Source: JAOUEA01 sp963790335 (GTDB lineage: Bacteria > Actinomycetota > UBA4738 > HRBIN12). Taken from it: 64,000 bases of DNA. Positions 17,109 to 26,980 of the stretch are shown piece after piece (the stretch's first letter is position 1; every line of letters begins with the position of its first letter). A program made the translations under genes and the position numbers. The notes under the pieces are model-generated. The model made no database searches, was not told the DNA's origin, and was given only the letters and a program-made list of their open reading frames with translations. The DNA is taken from assembly GCA_963790335.1 (NCBI GenBank), contig CAWBOB010000008.1:62001-126000 (forward strand), written 5' to 3'.

Positions 17109-18290
17109 GTGGATCTGACGCCCACCGCCGACGACCGAGCGATCCAACACCGGGCTCGTCGATTCACCGACGAGGTCTTGGTGCCCCTCGAGGACGAGTG
17201 CGAGCAGCATGACGGCCTCACGCCCGAGAGCCACGCTCGGGCGAAGCAGGCGGTGCTCGACGCCGGCTTCCATGCGATCAACCACACGACCGGCGACGGG
17301 GGCCAGGGCTACGACACGTTCCAGCAGATGCTGATCGAGGAACAGTGGGGCCGGGCGACCGGCGCGCTCTGGGACATCCCCTGGCGCCCGTCGATCCCGC
17401 TCGCGCATGGCACCGAGGAGCAGAAGGAGCGGTTCCTTCGGCCCGCGATCCGAGGGGAACGGCGCGACGCTTACGCGATCACGGAGGAGGGTGCGGGCTC
17501 GGATGTGAGCGCCGTCACGACGACGGCGCGCCGCGACGGCGACGGGTGGGTGATCGACGGCGAGAAATGGCATGTGACGAGCGGTGACGTCGCCGACTTC
17601 TTCCTGGTGCACGTTCACGTCGACGGCGATCCGGCGAACGCGACGGTCTTCCTGGTGGAGAAGAACGCACCAGGCGTGCGACTCGTGCGCACCCCGCGGT
17701 ACACGCACACGTTCGTGTTCGAGCATCCGATCTTCGCGTTCGAGGGTGTGCGCGTGAGCGACGATCGCATGCTCGGGGGGGTCGGCGAGGGGTCGGAGCT
17801 CACCAAGGACTGGTTCGTCGAGGAACGCCTCATGATCGGAGCCCGCACCATGGGCGCGAGCGCTCGAGCGCTGGAGCTCTCGCTGGCCTTCGCGGCCGAG
17901 CGCCGGCAGTTCGGCCGGCCGATCGTGGAGTTCCAGGCGATCGAGTTCATGCTCGCCGACATGGCGGCCGAGATCATGGCGGCGAAGTCGCTGCTCTACC
18001 GGGTGTGCTGGGAAGCCGCACGTGGCTCCGCCGATCGCAAGCAGACCCACGCGATGGCGAGCGTGGTGAAGCTCGTCTGCAGCGAGACGGCGGGGCGTGT
18101 GATCGATCGGGCCGTGCAGATCTTCGGAGGTCGCGGGTACATGCGCGAGCAGCCCGTAGAACGGCTCTGGCGCGAGCTGCGGGTGGACCGCATCTGGGAG
18201 GGCACGTCGGAGATCCAGCGCGTGGTGATCGGCAACGAGCTCCGCAAGCGCGGCGCCGACCTGTTCACCCGGTGGCCTGCCGGCGACTAG
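17109..18290 (+). CDS. Acyl-CoA dehydrogenase
   Basis: A 393-residue FAD enzyme of the ACAD family catalysing alpha,beta-dehydrogenation of an acyl-CoA. Signatures: AYAITEEGAGSDVSAVTTTA (FAD/substrate loop), then RRQFGRPIVEFQAIEF and, at the C-terminus, VQIFGGRGYMREQPVERLWR and RVDRIWEGTSEIQR, which holds the usual catalytic-Glu region. GTG 17109 is preceded by CGGAGGA at good spacing. A TAGACT -10 at 17064-17069 fits a 30-40 nt leader. It is divergent from the amidohydrolase/amidase pair. Chain-length specificity cannot be read. Confidence 0.93.
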   Translation: MDLTPTADDRAIQHRARRFTDEVLVPLEDECEQHDGLTPESHARAKQAVLDAGFHAINHTTGDGGQGYDTFQQMLIEEQWGRATGALWDIPWRPSIPLAHGTEEQKERFLRPAIRGERRDAYAITEEGAGSDVSAVTTTARRDGDGWVIDGEKWHVTSGDVADFFLVHVHVDGDPANATVFLVEKNAPGVRLVRTPRYTHTFVFEHPIFAFEGVRVSDDRMLGGVGEGSELTKDWFVEERLMIGARTMGASARALELSLAFAAERRQFGRPIVEFQAIEFMLADMAAEIMAAKSLLYRVCWEAARGSADRKQTHAMASVVKLVCSETAGRVIDRAVQIFGGRGYMREQPVERLWRELRVDRIWEGTSEIQRVVIGNELRKRGADLFTRWPAGD

Positions 18291-18968
18291 GTGCCGTCGA
18301 GGCAGCCGACCACCTCGTCGGGCAGACCGGCGATCTCGAGCCCGGCGCCGCCTCGCACGAAATCGTAGGGCACACCCTGCCACCGGCCCGGATAGCCTGG
18401 ATAGGCCCTCGCCTCGGTGTCGGTGGAGTCCCACTGGAACCCGACCCAGTCGGGAGAGCTGAACCCGCGTGAATCGAACGGGGCCACGGCGGCGACGCCG
18501 CGGCCGAACAATCGGGACTCGACGAGGAACCGGCCTGCATAGCCGGGTGCCGACGACACGAACAGCTTGATGTACCAGCGGCGGATGTCCTGCAGGTACC
18601 CCTTGTCGGGCGACGGCGGCGACTCCGGCCCGACGAACATGCGCAGGTCGACGACCACGAACTCACCGTCGACCGGTGCGGTGCGCCGGATGATGCCGAG
18701 CGGATCGGTGAACATCGGCGTGCCACGCTTGGGCGTACGCCACCCTTCGATGCAGCTGGACGAGGGCGCACCGCTGCACGACCGTCGGCGCGGACCCGGC
18801 ACTCGGTGACGCGGGGGCGGCAGCGCTCGGCGAGAAGACATCGCTTGCGGCCGGTGTGGTCGACGCAGGCACGGACGTGAACCCTCCCGCGTCGGGGGGA
18901 TCACCTCCGCGATCACAGCCGGCCAACGCGATCGACGTGACGACCGCCACGGCCATGAACCTACGCAT
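18287..18968 (-). CDS. Secreted lipoprotein of unknown function, one frameshift
   Basis: A protein of about 227 codons with a lipoprotein signal, MRRFMAVAVVTSIALAGC, then a long Ser/Pro/Ala-rich linker. The globular part contains DGEFVVVDLRMFVGPESPP, IRRWYIKLFVSSAPGYAG and SPDWVGFQWDSTD, which I do not recognise. The frame changes near 18770-18790 inside the linker-domain junction (TVVQRC / SSSCIEGWRTPKRG). Its stop codon overlaps that of the convergent acyl-CoA dehydrogenase. Probably cell-surface anchored; function unknown. Confidence 0.68.
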
Positions 18969-19100
18969 CGCTGAACCTGGGCACGCGCCGCGGAAAGGCG
19001 GATGCCGCGCGCCCCACGGCGTCGGGGCTCGGTGTGACGAGGGGGTGCGCACGGTGCGCGCAGGATAGCGTCGGCGCGAGGGCTTGATACAACTGCAGGC

Positions 19101-20507
19101 ATGCCCGAACGTGACCAGGCCCGCTTCGAGGAACGCGCCTCGCAGCATCCCGAGCCGTACACCCGTCGCCGCTTCCTGCAGCGATCGGCCATGGCGATCG
19201 CGGGCGGCGCGCTCTTCTCGTGCACCGGCGGCAGGGTGATCACGAAGGTGCAGGATCCCACCCCCTCCATCGACACCGCGAGCCCGATCAAGCGCGTCGT
19301 CTACGTGATGCTCGAGAACCGAAGCTTCAACAACGTCTTCGGCAAGTTCCCAGGGGTCGAAACGACCGACGTGGGGGTGGAGCTCGGCGTCGAGAAGCCC
19401 TTGATCAGATGCCCCGAGTGGCTGCCGAGTGACATCCCGCACGATCGCGCAGCGCACCTCAACTGTGTGAACGGCGGAACGATGGACGGGTTCGGCAACG
19501 ATGCGACCGGATTCAACTACGCGTACTCCATGTTCGACGAGGACCAGATCCCGAACTACTACACGTGGGGTCGCGAGTACGGCCTCTCCGACCACTTCTT
19601 CGCGAGCGTCGGCGGCCCTTCCTACCCCAACCACTTCTACTTCATCGCGGGTCAGGCGGGCGGGGTGCTCGACAACCCCGAGAACATCGAGACACAGATG
19701 AGGGACGGCAAGGCCTTCAAGAGCTGGGGTTGCGACGCCGTCGGGGATGACGTCTACGTGTTCGTGAAGGACGACGAGGGCAACCTCACGAAGCACGACA
19801 CGTGCTTCGGATACCGCACGGTCGGCGAGCAGCTGAGCGACATCGGCGTCGACTGGGCCTACTACTCCGCGGTGCCGGGCCAGTCCGGCTACTTCTGGAA
19901 CGCCTACAACGGCATCGCCAACGTGATCCACACAGACCTGTGGCCCCGGCACATGCGGCCGGTCGATCGCATCATCCGCGACATCGAGGCCGAACGCCTG
20001 CCCGCGGTCACGTGGATCACGCCGCGCTTCGAGCTCTCCGATCACCCGCCCGAGTCGAGCGGCCACGCCCACAACTGGGTGAGCGACATCGTGAACGCGA
20101 TCATGCGGAGCGCGATGTGGGAGCACACGGCGATCTTCATCACCTGGGACGAGTGGGGCGGGTTCTACGACCCGGTCGTGCCGCCTCAGGTCGACGACAT
20201 CGGGCTGGGGGTGCGCGTGCCGTTGCTCACGATCAGCCCGTACACCGAGCGCGGCGTCATCGACACCGAGATCGGCGAGTTCTCGACACCGCTACGCTTC
20301 ATCTCCGACAACTGGGGGCTCGACCACCTCACGCCGCGCATCGCGAAGACGCACGCGTTCGAGCACGTCTTCGACTTCCGCAAGCGTCCACGCGCTCCGG
20401 TGTTCGGGCGGAAGGCGGCCCCGACCTACGGCACCCCGTGGGAGTTCCCCGATGGCTACGACGGCTGGCAGCCCGGCACGGTGCCCCGCGAGGATCACTT
20501 CGTCTGA
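19101..20507 (+). CDS. Tat-exported phosphoesterase (phospholipase C-like)
   Basis: A 468-residue member of the bacterial phosphoesterase/phospholipase C family of the alkaline phosphatase superfamily. The Tat signal TRRRFLQRSAMAIAGGALF is followed by Ser-Cys, a possible lipobox. The nucleophile region is RVVYVMLENRSFNNVFG, and later motifs are GGPSYPNHFYFIAGQAGG, the metal-ligand stretch PPESSGHAHNWVSD and FITWDEWGGFYD. It acts outside the membrane on phospholipid or another phosphoester. Transcribed away from the lipoprotein gene. The frame is intact. Confidence 0.9.
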   Translation: MPERDQARFEERASQHPEPYTRRRFLQRSAMAIAGGALFSCTGGRVITKVQDPTPSIDTASPIKRVVYVMLENRSFNNVFGKFPGVETTDVGVELGVEKPLIRCPEWLPSDIPHDRAAHLNCVNGGTMDGFGNDATGFNYAYSMFDEDQIPNYYTWGREYGLSDHFFASVGGPSYPNHFYFIAGQAGGVLDNPENIETQMRDGKAFKSWGCDAVGDDVYVFVKDDEGNLTKHDTCFGYRTVGEQLSDIGVDWAYYSAVPGQSGYFWNAYNGIANVIHTDLWPRHMRPVDRIIRDIEAERLPAVTWITPRFELSDHPPESSGHAHNWVSDIVNAIMRSAMWEHTAIFITWDEWGGFYDPVVPPQVDDIGLGVRVPLLTISPYTERGVIDTEIGEFSTPLRFISDNWGLDHLTPRIAKTHAFEHVFDFRKRPRAPVFGRKAAPTYGTPWEFPDGYDGWQPGTVPREDHFV

Positions 20508-20527
20508 CGTGCCCCGGGCGTGCCTCC

Positions 20528-21213
20528 TCAGGCGCTCGCGCGGTCCTCGATCTCCCACGCATGATCGAGCGTGTGCCATGCGGCTCGCCGCAGGAACCGG
20601 CGCGGCGCCCACATCGCGCCGCCCCGCGGCCCTCGCTCGGGCAGTTCGCCCGCCTGCGCTCGCCTCGAACCCGGTGCGCACGGCCTCGCGTTCGGTCTCA
20701 CGCGATGCCCACGGGTCACGCTCGTCGAGCGCGACGCCGGCGCCGGTCAGCCGGCGCAGGTAGCTCGCTTCCGAGGTGACGACGTGTTCGACGATCGAGC
20801 TCAGCACCCGGCCTCCGCCGCGCGGGCCCGTGCGTCAGCTCGACCCCCTCGGCCTCGATGGCAGCGCGGTCGAACGCCCCCCAGCAGGCCTCGACGACGG
20901 AGCGCAGACGCGACCACTCGCGGCCGGCGATCGACTCGGCATCGGCATCGAACGTGGCGTCGGGAGCGCCGAAATCGGTCGTCGCGTTGCCGGCGGCGCG
21001 TTCGGTCACCCGCAGGGCCGAGGGCGACCGCGGCACGGGGAAGCGTACGCCCCCCGCTTCCATGGCCGCCGCGTACCGGTCTCGGTACGCCCAGAGCAGG
21101 TCGAGACCCGCAGCCTCGTCGCGACCGGCGCGGCACCACCCCGGCCAGCCTGCCACCGCGACGAAGGTGCGTTTCGCGCCCGTCTCGATCAGGCAGTCGA
21201 CATGCGTCGCCAC
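20528..21213 (-). CDS. DinB-like four-helix protein, two frameshifts
   Basis: The first frame (VATHVDCLIETGAKRTFVAV ... DLLWAYRDRYAAAMEAGG) is followed by a second (LSSIVEHVVTSEASYLRRLT, a DinB-type metal-site helix with His) and a third ending RRAAWHTLDHAWEIEDRA. The closing helix with its His-x3-His spacing matches the DinB superfamily of thiol-dependent, metal-binding enzymes. Frames change near 20815 and 20640. GTG 21213 is chosen because GAGGA precedes it by 7 nt, 10 nt after the NYN gene stop. Enzymatic role unknown. Confidence 0.68.
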
Positions 21214-21223
21214 CAGCTCGTCC

Positions 21224-22315
21224 TCACGGGATCGAGACGAGGTAGTCCTCGGCCTCGTCGTCCCATTCGAGCGCCACGATCTCCTGGGTCGCCGCCGCGC
21301 GACAGAACTGCAGGAACCCGCGGTACCCGTACTTCTTCTCGCTGAAATCCGGACGCACCTTCCGCACGCGGTTCTTGAGGCCCGAGAGTTGCACCGCACC
21401 CTGGGACTGCAGATCGGCGACGACGTCGCGCAGCAGCTCGAACGCCTCGGTCTCGGCGCCCTGCGACGGAAGGGTCACCTCGGGGTCACCCTTCGCGGAG
21501 CCTTCCCCGAGCTCGATCACGTTGCGCTCGGCGAGATGCCGCAGCAGTTCGCCGAAGGCGCGGAAGCCGTGATCGGCCTCGCTGAAGGTCGGATCCTTGC
21601 GCAACAGCGCCCGCTTGACCGACGAGGCAAGCACCGGCCCGGTCGAGCTCTGCTCGAGACCCGCCACCGTCTGCGCGATCACGATGGCGAGCTGGTCCTC
21701 GCTGAGTGGCGCCGCGCCGTCGCTTTCCTCCTCTTCGACCTCGACGGGTTCGGGCACGCTCGGGGCCGACGGCTGGCCGCCGGCATGGCGACCGGTGCCC
21801 TGCTTGGGGCCGCGCCTGCGCCGCTCCGCCGGCACGTCGACCCCTTCGAGGGCCTCGTAGTAGAGGAACTCGTCGCACGCGGGCGGCAGGAGCCTCGAGG
21901 TCGACTCCTTGATCCCAACGCCGATCACGCGCTTGTTCAGCTCGCGGAGCTTGTGCACCAGCGGCGTGAAGTCACTGTCTCCCGTGCAGATCACGAACGT
22001 CGTCACGTAGTCGCGCTCGAATGCCATCTCCAGGGCATCGACGCAGAGCTTGATGTCGGCCGAGTTCTTGCGCGAGGCGCCCATGCGCTGCGGGATCTCG
22101 ATCAGCTCGACGTGGCTGCGGGTGAGCATGCGCCGGTCCTCGTCGAAGTAGGACCAGTCGGCGTATGCCTTGCGGGCGATGACCCGACCTCGGTCAGCGA
22201 GCGCGTCGAGCACCGGGCGAAGGTCGAATTGCATGCCCTCCAGCCGATCACGCGCACCGATGGCGAGGTTCTCGTAGTCGAGGAACAGGGCGATGCGTTC
22301 TTCGTCGGCGTCCAC
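21224..22315 (-). CDS. NYN-domain ribonuclease-like protein with two LOTUS/OST-HTH domains
   Basis: A 363-residue protein. The N-terminal NYN (PIN-like) nuclease domain has the acidic cluster: IALFLDYENLAIG, then KNSADIKLCVDALE and FVICTGDSDFTPLVHKLREL. A variable acidic linker (about 175-215) leads to two OST-HTH/LOTUS domains, ALLRKDPTFSEADHGFRAFG and VRKVRPDFSEKKYGYRGFLQ, which in this family bind RNA, with affinity for G-rich structures. Probably an RNA-degrading or RNA-tethering protein. GTG start. Followed closely by the DinB-like gene. Confidence 0.9.
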   Translation of the reverse strand: MDADEERIALFLDYENLAIGARDRLEGMQFDLRPVLDALADRGRVIARKAYADWSYFDEDRRMLTRSHVELIEIPQRMGASRKNSADIKLCVDALEMAFERDYVTTFVICTGDSDFTPLVHKLRELNKRVIGVGIKESTSRLLPPACDEFLYYEALEGVDVPAERRRRGPKQGTGRHAGGQPSAPSVPEPVEVEEEESDGAAPLSEDQLAIVIAQTVAGLEQSSTGPVLASSVKRALLRKDPTFSEADHGFRAFGELLRHLAERNVIELGEGSAKGDPEVTLPSQGAETEAFELLRDVVADLQSQGAVQLSGLKNRVRKVRPDFSEKKYGYRGFLQFCRAAATQEIVALEWDDEAEDYLVSIP

Positions 22316-22382
22316 CGACCCAGCCTAGTCGGCTACAGGTGCGATGAGGGGAGGCGAGAGGCCTGAGGAGCCGGAGCGGAGC

Positions 22383-22610
22383 CTACGCCGGCGCGTCGGA
22401 CGGGGGGCGCTCTCGCTCGCGCACGTCGGTCTCGTCGTCGGGGAGCCCGAGCACGGCGGGGTCGGCGGCTTCGATGGGCGTGCCCGCCTCGACCAGGCCC
22501 GCGGCACGATCGGCGTCACGCTGCGCGCGGGCGACCCGTCGCTCCTCGCGAGCGGCGGCCTTGCGCGCCTTCACATCCTGGCGCTGACGCTTCCCGTAAC
22601 TCTCCGGCAT
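22383..22610 (-). CDS. Small highly charged protein
   Basis: A 75-residue protein. The first half is very basic with an Arg/Lys/Ala helix (YGKRQRQDVKARKAAAREER), and the second half is acidic (VLGLPDDETDVRERE). The pattern suggests a nucleic-acid- or ribosome-associated helix, but I do not recognise a named family. It lies between the NYN gene and the membrane protein on the same strand. Medium confidence that it is a gene, from codon use and its regular N-terminus. Confidence 0.6.
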   Translation of the reverse strand: MPESYGKRQRQDVKARKAAAREERRVARAQRDADRAAGLVEAGTPIEAADPAVLGLPDDETDVRERERPPSDAPA

Positions 22611-22673
22611 GCCGCAAGCCTACCTCCATCGGGCCCACGTGGCGCGTGAACGGGCAGGGCGGCGGACACGAGA

Positions 22674-23030
22674 TCAGTCGTCGCGATCGCCGTCGGGAAC
22701 GATCAGCCGCAGGACCAGCGTCACGATCGAGATGATCAGGGCCGCCCAGACGTACGCCCACGTGCCGTCGATCTCGATCCGATCCGTCAGGGCGGTGGTG
22801 ACCCAGAGCACCACCATGTTGATGACGATCGCGAACAGGCCCAGGGTCACGATGAGGAACGGGATGCTCAGGACGCGGAGCACGGTGCCGAGCACGGCGT
22901 TCACGAGCCCGAGCACCGCCGCCACGATCAGCAGCGAGACCACACCTTCGCGAAGCTCGATACCCGGAACGACCTGCGCCGCTACGAACACGGCGACCGC
23001 CAGGATCGCCCACCTGATCAGGATCTTCAT
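22674..23030 (-). CDS. Small four-helix membrane protein (phage-holin superfamily IV type)
   Basis: A 118-residue integral membrane protein with four hydrophobic segments: ILIRWAILAVAVFVAAQVVP, SLLIVAAVLGLVNAVLGTVL, FLIVTLGLFAIVINMVVLWV and YVWAALIISIVTLVLRLIV. This matches the PF04020-like family, often labelled phage holin, but such genes are common housekeeping genes with no phage nearby, as here. Function unknown. An SD-like GGGGGAGG precedes the ATG. Confidence 0.85.
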   Translation of the reverse strand: MKILIRWAILAVAVFVAAQVVPGIELREGVVSLLIVAAVLGLVNAVLGTVLRVLSIPFLIVTLGLFAIVINMVVLWVTTALTDRIEIDGTWAYVWAALIISIVTLVLRLIVPDGDRDD

Positions 23031-23079
23031 GGCGCCTCCCCCCTGGTGCCTCGGTATCGCGTGAGTGGAGCGGGCTCCC

Positions 23080-24000
23080 TCACCGCGAGCGGAGCTTCGG
23101 ACTCAGCACCTCGTCGAGGGCGAACCCGAGCATCGTGAACGACAACGTGACCGTCATGATGGCGAGGCCCGGCGGGATCAACCACCACCACCACCCTGCC
23201 GTGAGGGCTCCCGCCGAGAACGAGTCGTCGATGATGCGTCCCCACGAGAGCGCGTCGGCAGGGCCGAGGCCGAGGATCGAGAGGGTCGTCTCCGACAGGA
23301 TCGCGAGCGCGATCATCAGCACGGCGTTGGCGAACAGGATCGGGAAGACGTTGGGCAGCACGTGGCGGGTGATCAGGTGCCCGTGCGTCGCCCCGAGCGC
23401 GCGCGAACGCTCGATGAAGGGACGCTCCTTCACCGACAGAGCCTGCGAACGAACGACGCGCGCCGTGCTCGCCCATGATGTGATGGCGATGACCACGATG
23501 ACGTTCACGAGGGTCGGGCCGATCACGGCTGTGAGCGCGATCGCGAGCGCGATCCACGGCAGCACCAGGAACCAGTTCGTGATGCCGTTCAGCGCCGTAT
23601 CGATGCGGGTGCCGCCGAAGTAGCCGGCGGTGATGCCGACCCCCGCTCCGATCAGCATCGTGCCCATCGCAGCGGTGAATCCGACGAGCAGCGAGATGCG
23701 CGCTCCCTGCACCATGAGGGCGAGCATGGACCGTCCGTAGTTGTCGGTGCCGAGCGGGTAGTCGAACGACGGCGCCGCCAACAACGGCCCGTCGGCCGTC
23801 GCAGGCGCGATCGATGCCCGGTCGATGAGCATCGGACCGACGATCGCCACCACCACGAAGAACGCCAGGATCGCCATGCCGGCCATGCCCTGACGGTTGC
23901 GGCGGAAGGTCTTCCAGTGTGCTGCGGCCGCGGCCCGGCGACGCTGCCACGTGAGCGAACGCGACGTGCGAACGGTGGACATCTGCTCGCCGACGGCCAT
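23080..24000 (-). CDS. Peptide-type ABC transporter permease (DppC/OppC family)
   Basis: A 306-residue inner-membrane permease. The N-terminal cytoplasmic segment has the OppC-type start RRNRQGMAGMAILAFFVVV. The first periplasmic loop has YPLGTDNYGRSMLALMVQG. The EAA-like coupling motif is RSRALGATHGHLITRHVLPN. It begins 1 nt after the DppB-type gene stop. With the DppB homologue and the binding protein upstream it forms an import system for peptides or another oligomeric solute. No ATPase gene follows. Confidence 0.9.
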   Translation of the reverse strand: MAVGEQMSTVRTSRSLTWQRRRAAAAAHWKTFRRNRQGMAGMAILAFFVVVAIVGPMLIDRASIAPATADGPLLAAPSFDYPLGTDNYGRSMLALMVQGARISLLVGFTAAMGTMLIGAGVGITAGYFGGTRIDTALNGITNWFLVLPWIALAIALTAVIGPTLVNVIVVIAITSWASTARVVRSQALSVKERPFIERSRALGATHGHLITRHVLPNVFPILFANAVLMIALAILSETTLSILGLGPADALSWGRIIDDSFSAGALTAGWWWWLIPPGLAIMTVTLSFTMLGFALDEVLSPKLRSR

Positions 24001-24001
24001 C

Positions 24002-24967
24002 TCAGGCTTCCCTCACCCGAGGATCGAGGTATCCGTACGTGACGTCGGCGATGAGGTTGAACACGATCACGGCTGCGCTCGACAGCAGGAACACGCCCTG
24101 GATCACCGGGTAGTCGAGGTCGTCGATCGCCTTGTACGTCAGCAAGCCGAGCCCCGGCCACGAGAAGACAGCCTCGACCACGATCGCTCCACCGAGCACG
24201 AATCCGAAGTTGAGGAAGATCAGCGTGAACGTCGGCAAGAAGGCGTTGGGCACGACGTGGTTGCGCCGCACCATGTGCTCGGGCACGCCCTTGGCTCGCG
24301 CGCTCGTGACGTACTCCTCGTTCATCACGTCGAGCATCGAGGACCGCATGATGATCGCGTACTGCCCCACGTAGCCGAGCGTGAGGGTAAGCACCGGCAG
24401 GAAGAGGTGGTCGAGCACGTCGACGAACCGTGCGGTGCCGGTTCGACCCCCGGTCTCGAACCCCCCCGCAGGGAACAGTCCGAGCGCGCCGGAGAGCACG
24501 AGGAGCAAGATCATGCCGAGCCATCCCTCGGGGGTGGAGTAGAGCGCGAGCGACGAGTACAGCGACGACGTGTCGAAGCGGCTTCCACGCCGCCACCCTC
24601 CCTTGACGCCGATCCAGATGCCGACGAGCGTCGCGAACAGGGTGCCGAGACCGACGAGCAGCACGGTCGGGCCGATGCTCGACCAGATCGTGGTCGTGAC
24701 GCGGCGAGAGGTGGCGAGCGACAGGCCGAGGTTCCCGGAGATCGTCTCGCGCACGTACGTGACGTACTGCGTGCCGAGCGGCTCGTCGAGCCCCAGCTCC
24801 GCCTGGAGACTCGCCACGTCGGCCTCGGTGAGCCGCTGGCTCTTGGCCAGCAACCCGACCGGATCGCCGGGCAGCACCCGGAATAGGAAGAAGTTGAACG
24901 TGAGTACGAAGGCGAGGGTGATGGCCGCCTGCAGGGTCTTGCGCGCGACGTACCGCCTCGCCCCCAC
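24002..24967 (-). CDS. Peptide-type ABC transporter permease (DppB/OppB family)
   Basis: A 321-residue partner permease. The N-terminus RYVARKTLQAAITLAFVLTF is the first transmembrane helix. The loop LGLDEPLGTQYVTYV is typical of DppB. The coupling motif is TSARAKGVPEHMVRRNHVVP. I placed the start at GTG 24967, which gives the normal short N-terminus; the longer in-frame extension runs into the upstream binding-protein gene and is low-complexity. Frame intact. Confidence 0.9.
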   Translation of the reverse strand: MGARRYVARKTLQAAITLAFVLTFNFFLFRVLPGDPVGLLAKSQRLTEADVASLQAELGLDEPLGTQYVTYVRETISGNLGLSLATSRRVTTTIWSSIGPTVLLVGLGTLFATLVGIWIGVKGGWRRGSRFDTSSLYSSLALYSTPEGWLGMILLLVLSGALGLFPAGGFETGGRTGTARFVDVLDHLFLPVLTLTLGYVGQYAIIMRSSMLDVMNEEYVTSARAKGVPEHMVRRNHVVPNAFLPTFTLIFLNFGFVLGGAIVVEAVFSWPGLGLLTYKAIDDLDYPVIQGVFLLSSAAVIVFNLIADVTYGYLDPRVREA

Positions 24968-25002
24968 CTCGCCGCCCCGCCCTCCCGAGCCCGCGGCCCG
25001 CG

Positions 25003-26849
25003 CTAGTCTTCGCCGAGCTCGCGACGGCGTCCGCGCCGTGCGAGCACGACCATGAGCACCACCGCGCCGACCGCGACGACCAACCAGGTCCACCCAGGGA
25101 TACCACTCGAACCTCCCGAGGACGCCGCGACCGTCTCGTCGACGGCCCGCAGCGCCACGACCGAGTCGTAGTTGTAGCCGGGCATCAGGTAGCCGTCACC
25201 ACCCGGGGCCGGCACCCATCCGGTGAAGCGGTCGCTGCGGTAGGCCTGCAGCCACCCGGGGTATGCCGAGCACGACGCTCGGGACCTGCTCGTACGCGCG
25301 TCGCTGCGCCTCGAAGACGAGCTCTTGTCGCTCGGCCCGATCGAAGACCGCACGCTGTTCCTCGTAGAGCGCGTCGAAGGCAGGGTCCTTCCAGCAACCA
25401 TCGCTCCACGCGCCACACTGCTCCGAGGTGAACACGAACAGCTGATAGTTCGGGTCGGGATCGCCGCTCCAGTACCAGATGTAGGCGTCGAAGTTGCCCG
25501 CGCCCCAGTAGTCGCCCATCTTGGCGTCGGAGACAGGACGCAGCTCGACCCCGACACCGATCTCCTGCAGGAACCCGTCGATCAGCTCGCCGGATTCCAC
25601 CGCGCCGGTGGTGTCCTGCGAGGCCGGGATCAGCAGCTCGAGCGCCTCGCCCGTCTGGGGATCCTCCCGGATGCCGTCACCGTCGGTGTCGGTGTACCCG
25701 GCGCCCTCGAGCAGCTCCCTCGCCGCGGCGGGATCGTACGGCATCTCCTCGGACGCCGGGATATCGAGGTGCCAGTACGCGGAAGCCGGTCTGATGATCG
25801 TGTCACCCGGTGTCGCCGTTCCTCGGTACACCTTCTCCGAGATCGCCTGCTTGTCGATCGCCATCGCGATGGCCTGGCGCACGGTGATGTCATGCAGCGC
25901 CGGCAGTGCCTCTGCGTCGGGGCCCTGGCCGCCGAAGTTGAAAGCCAGGTTCAGCCACCAGTCGGAGACCACCCGCTGGATCGTGACGTTCTCGATTCCC
26001 TCGACCGATGCGATCAACGAGGGCTTGAGTCCGTCGGCGAAGTCGATCTCCCCGTTCTTCAGCGCGGTGATCATCGCTTCCTGGTTCGAGTACAGGCGGA
26101 ACTCGAGCCGGTCGACCTCGGGCTCCTCTCCCCAGAAGTAGGGATTGCGCTCCATCGTCCAGCCCTGTCCCGGTTTCCAGTCGGTGAGCGTGAACGGCCC
26201 GCTCCCGATCGACGGGGTGTTCTCCACGGCCCGGATCGCACGCAGCCCCTGGCCGTCGTACGGCGCCCACACCTTCTCGGGAACGATGTAGACCCACGGC
26301 GGCATGTCGGGCGCGAACGTCGGCTTCTGCGCGGTCCAGATCAGGGTCCGCTCGTCGGGGGTCTCGAACGTGGGGTCGAACGGGAAGTAGCTCTTGTACT
26401 GCGGGATCTTGTTGTCGATCACGAATCGATAGGTGAAGGCGATGTCCCTCGAAGTGAGCGGGGAACCGTCGCTCCACCTGAGACCTTCCCGCAACGTGCA
26501 GGTCCACTGCGTCGAGTCCTCGTTCGGCTCACATCCCGTTGCGAGGCTCGGCGCCGGCGACAGATCCTCGGAGTGCGAACTTCAGCATCATGTCGTACTG
26601 GATCGTGACCGCGGTCCAGTCGCTGCCGGCCTCCACCGCCCAGGGGTTGTCGGTGTTGAGGTCGGCGACGACGCCCACCCGAAGCACGAGCTCCTCGTCG
26701 GCGGGCGTAGCCGTCTGCGCCTCGGCGAACGGGATCGCGATCGTCGGAACGGCCACGGCGACGACGGCGGCAAGCACACCGAGCGCCGGAGGTCGAGAGG
26801 TCGCGTTCGGGCTGTCGCTGCGGTGCCGGGTCGTTGCCTCGAGTCTCAT
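25003..26849 (-). CDS. Peptide-type extracellular solute-binding protein with C-terminal anchor, two frameshifts
   Basis: Family 5 (DppA/OppA-like) binding protein, about 615 codons. A signal peptide (VLAAVVAVAVPTIAIPFAEA) is followed by EELVLRVGVVADLNTDNPWA, then LRWSDGSPLTSRDIAFTYRF, the SBP_bac_5 signature, and DITVRQAIAMAIDKQAISEK. The C-terminus carries a second hydrophobic segment, WTWLVVAVGAVVLMVVLARR, then basic residues, so it is probably membrane-anchored at that end, which is unusual for DppA homologues. Frames change near 26515 and 25270. ATG 26849 is preceded by GGAGGGAG. It heads the two permease genes. Confidence 0.85.
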
Positions 26850-26980
26850 CCCGTGCTCCCTCCGCATCCGTCGAGCTCGTGCCGAGCGGGCGAGCCGCCC
26901 TGATACGAGGCCGAACCTAGACCTGCCGATGTCAGCAGCCAAGGCAGTGAGTGCCGCCACGGCAACATCATCCGAAACGT

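Noticed and set aside
22674..23030. Phage holin implying a prophage
   Set aside because: The family is a common four-helix membrane protein; no integrase, capsid, tail or lysin genes are present.
24968..25093. DppB-type permease start at 25093
   Set aside because: The extra 42 residues are Arg/Gly low-complexity and overlap the binding-protein C-terminus; GTG 24967 gives the normal family start.
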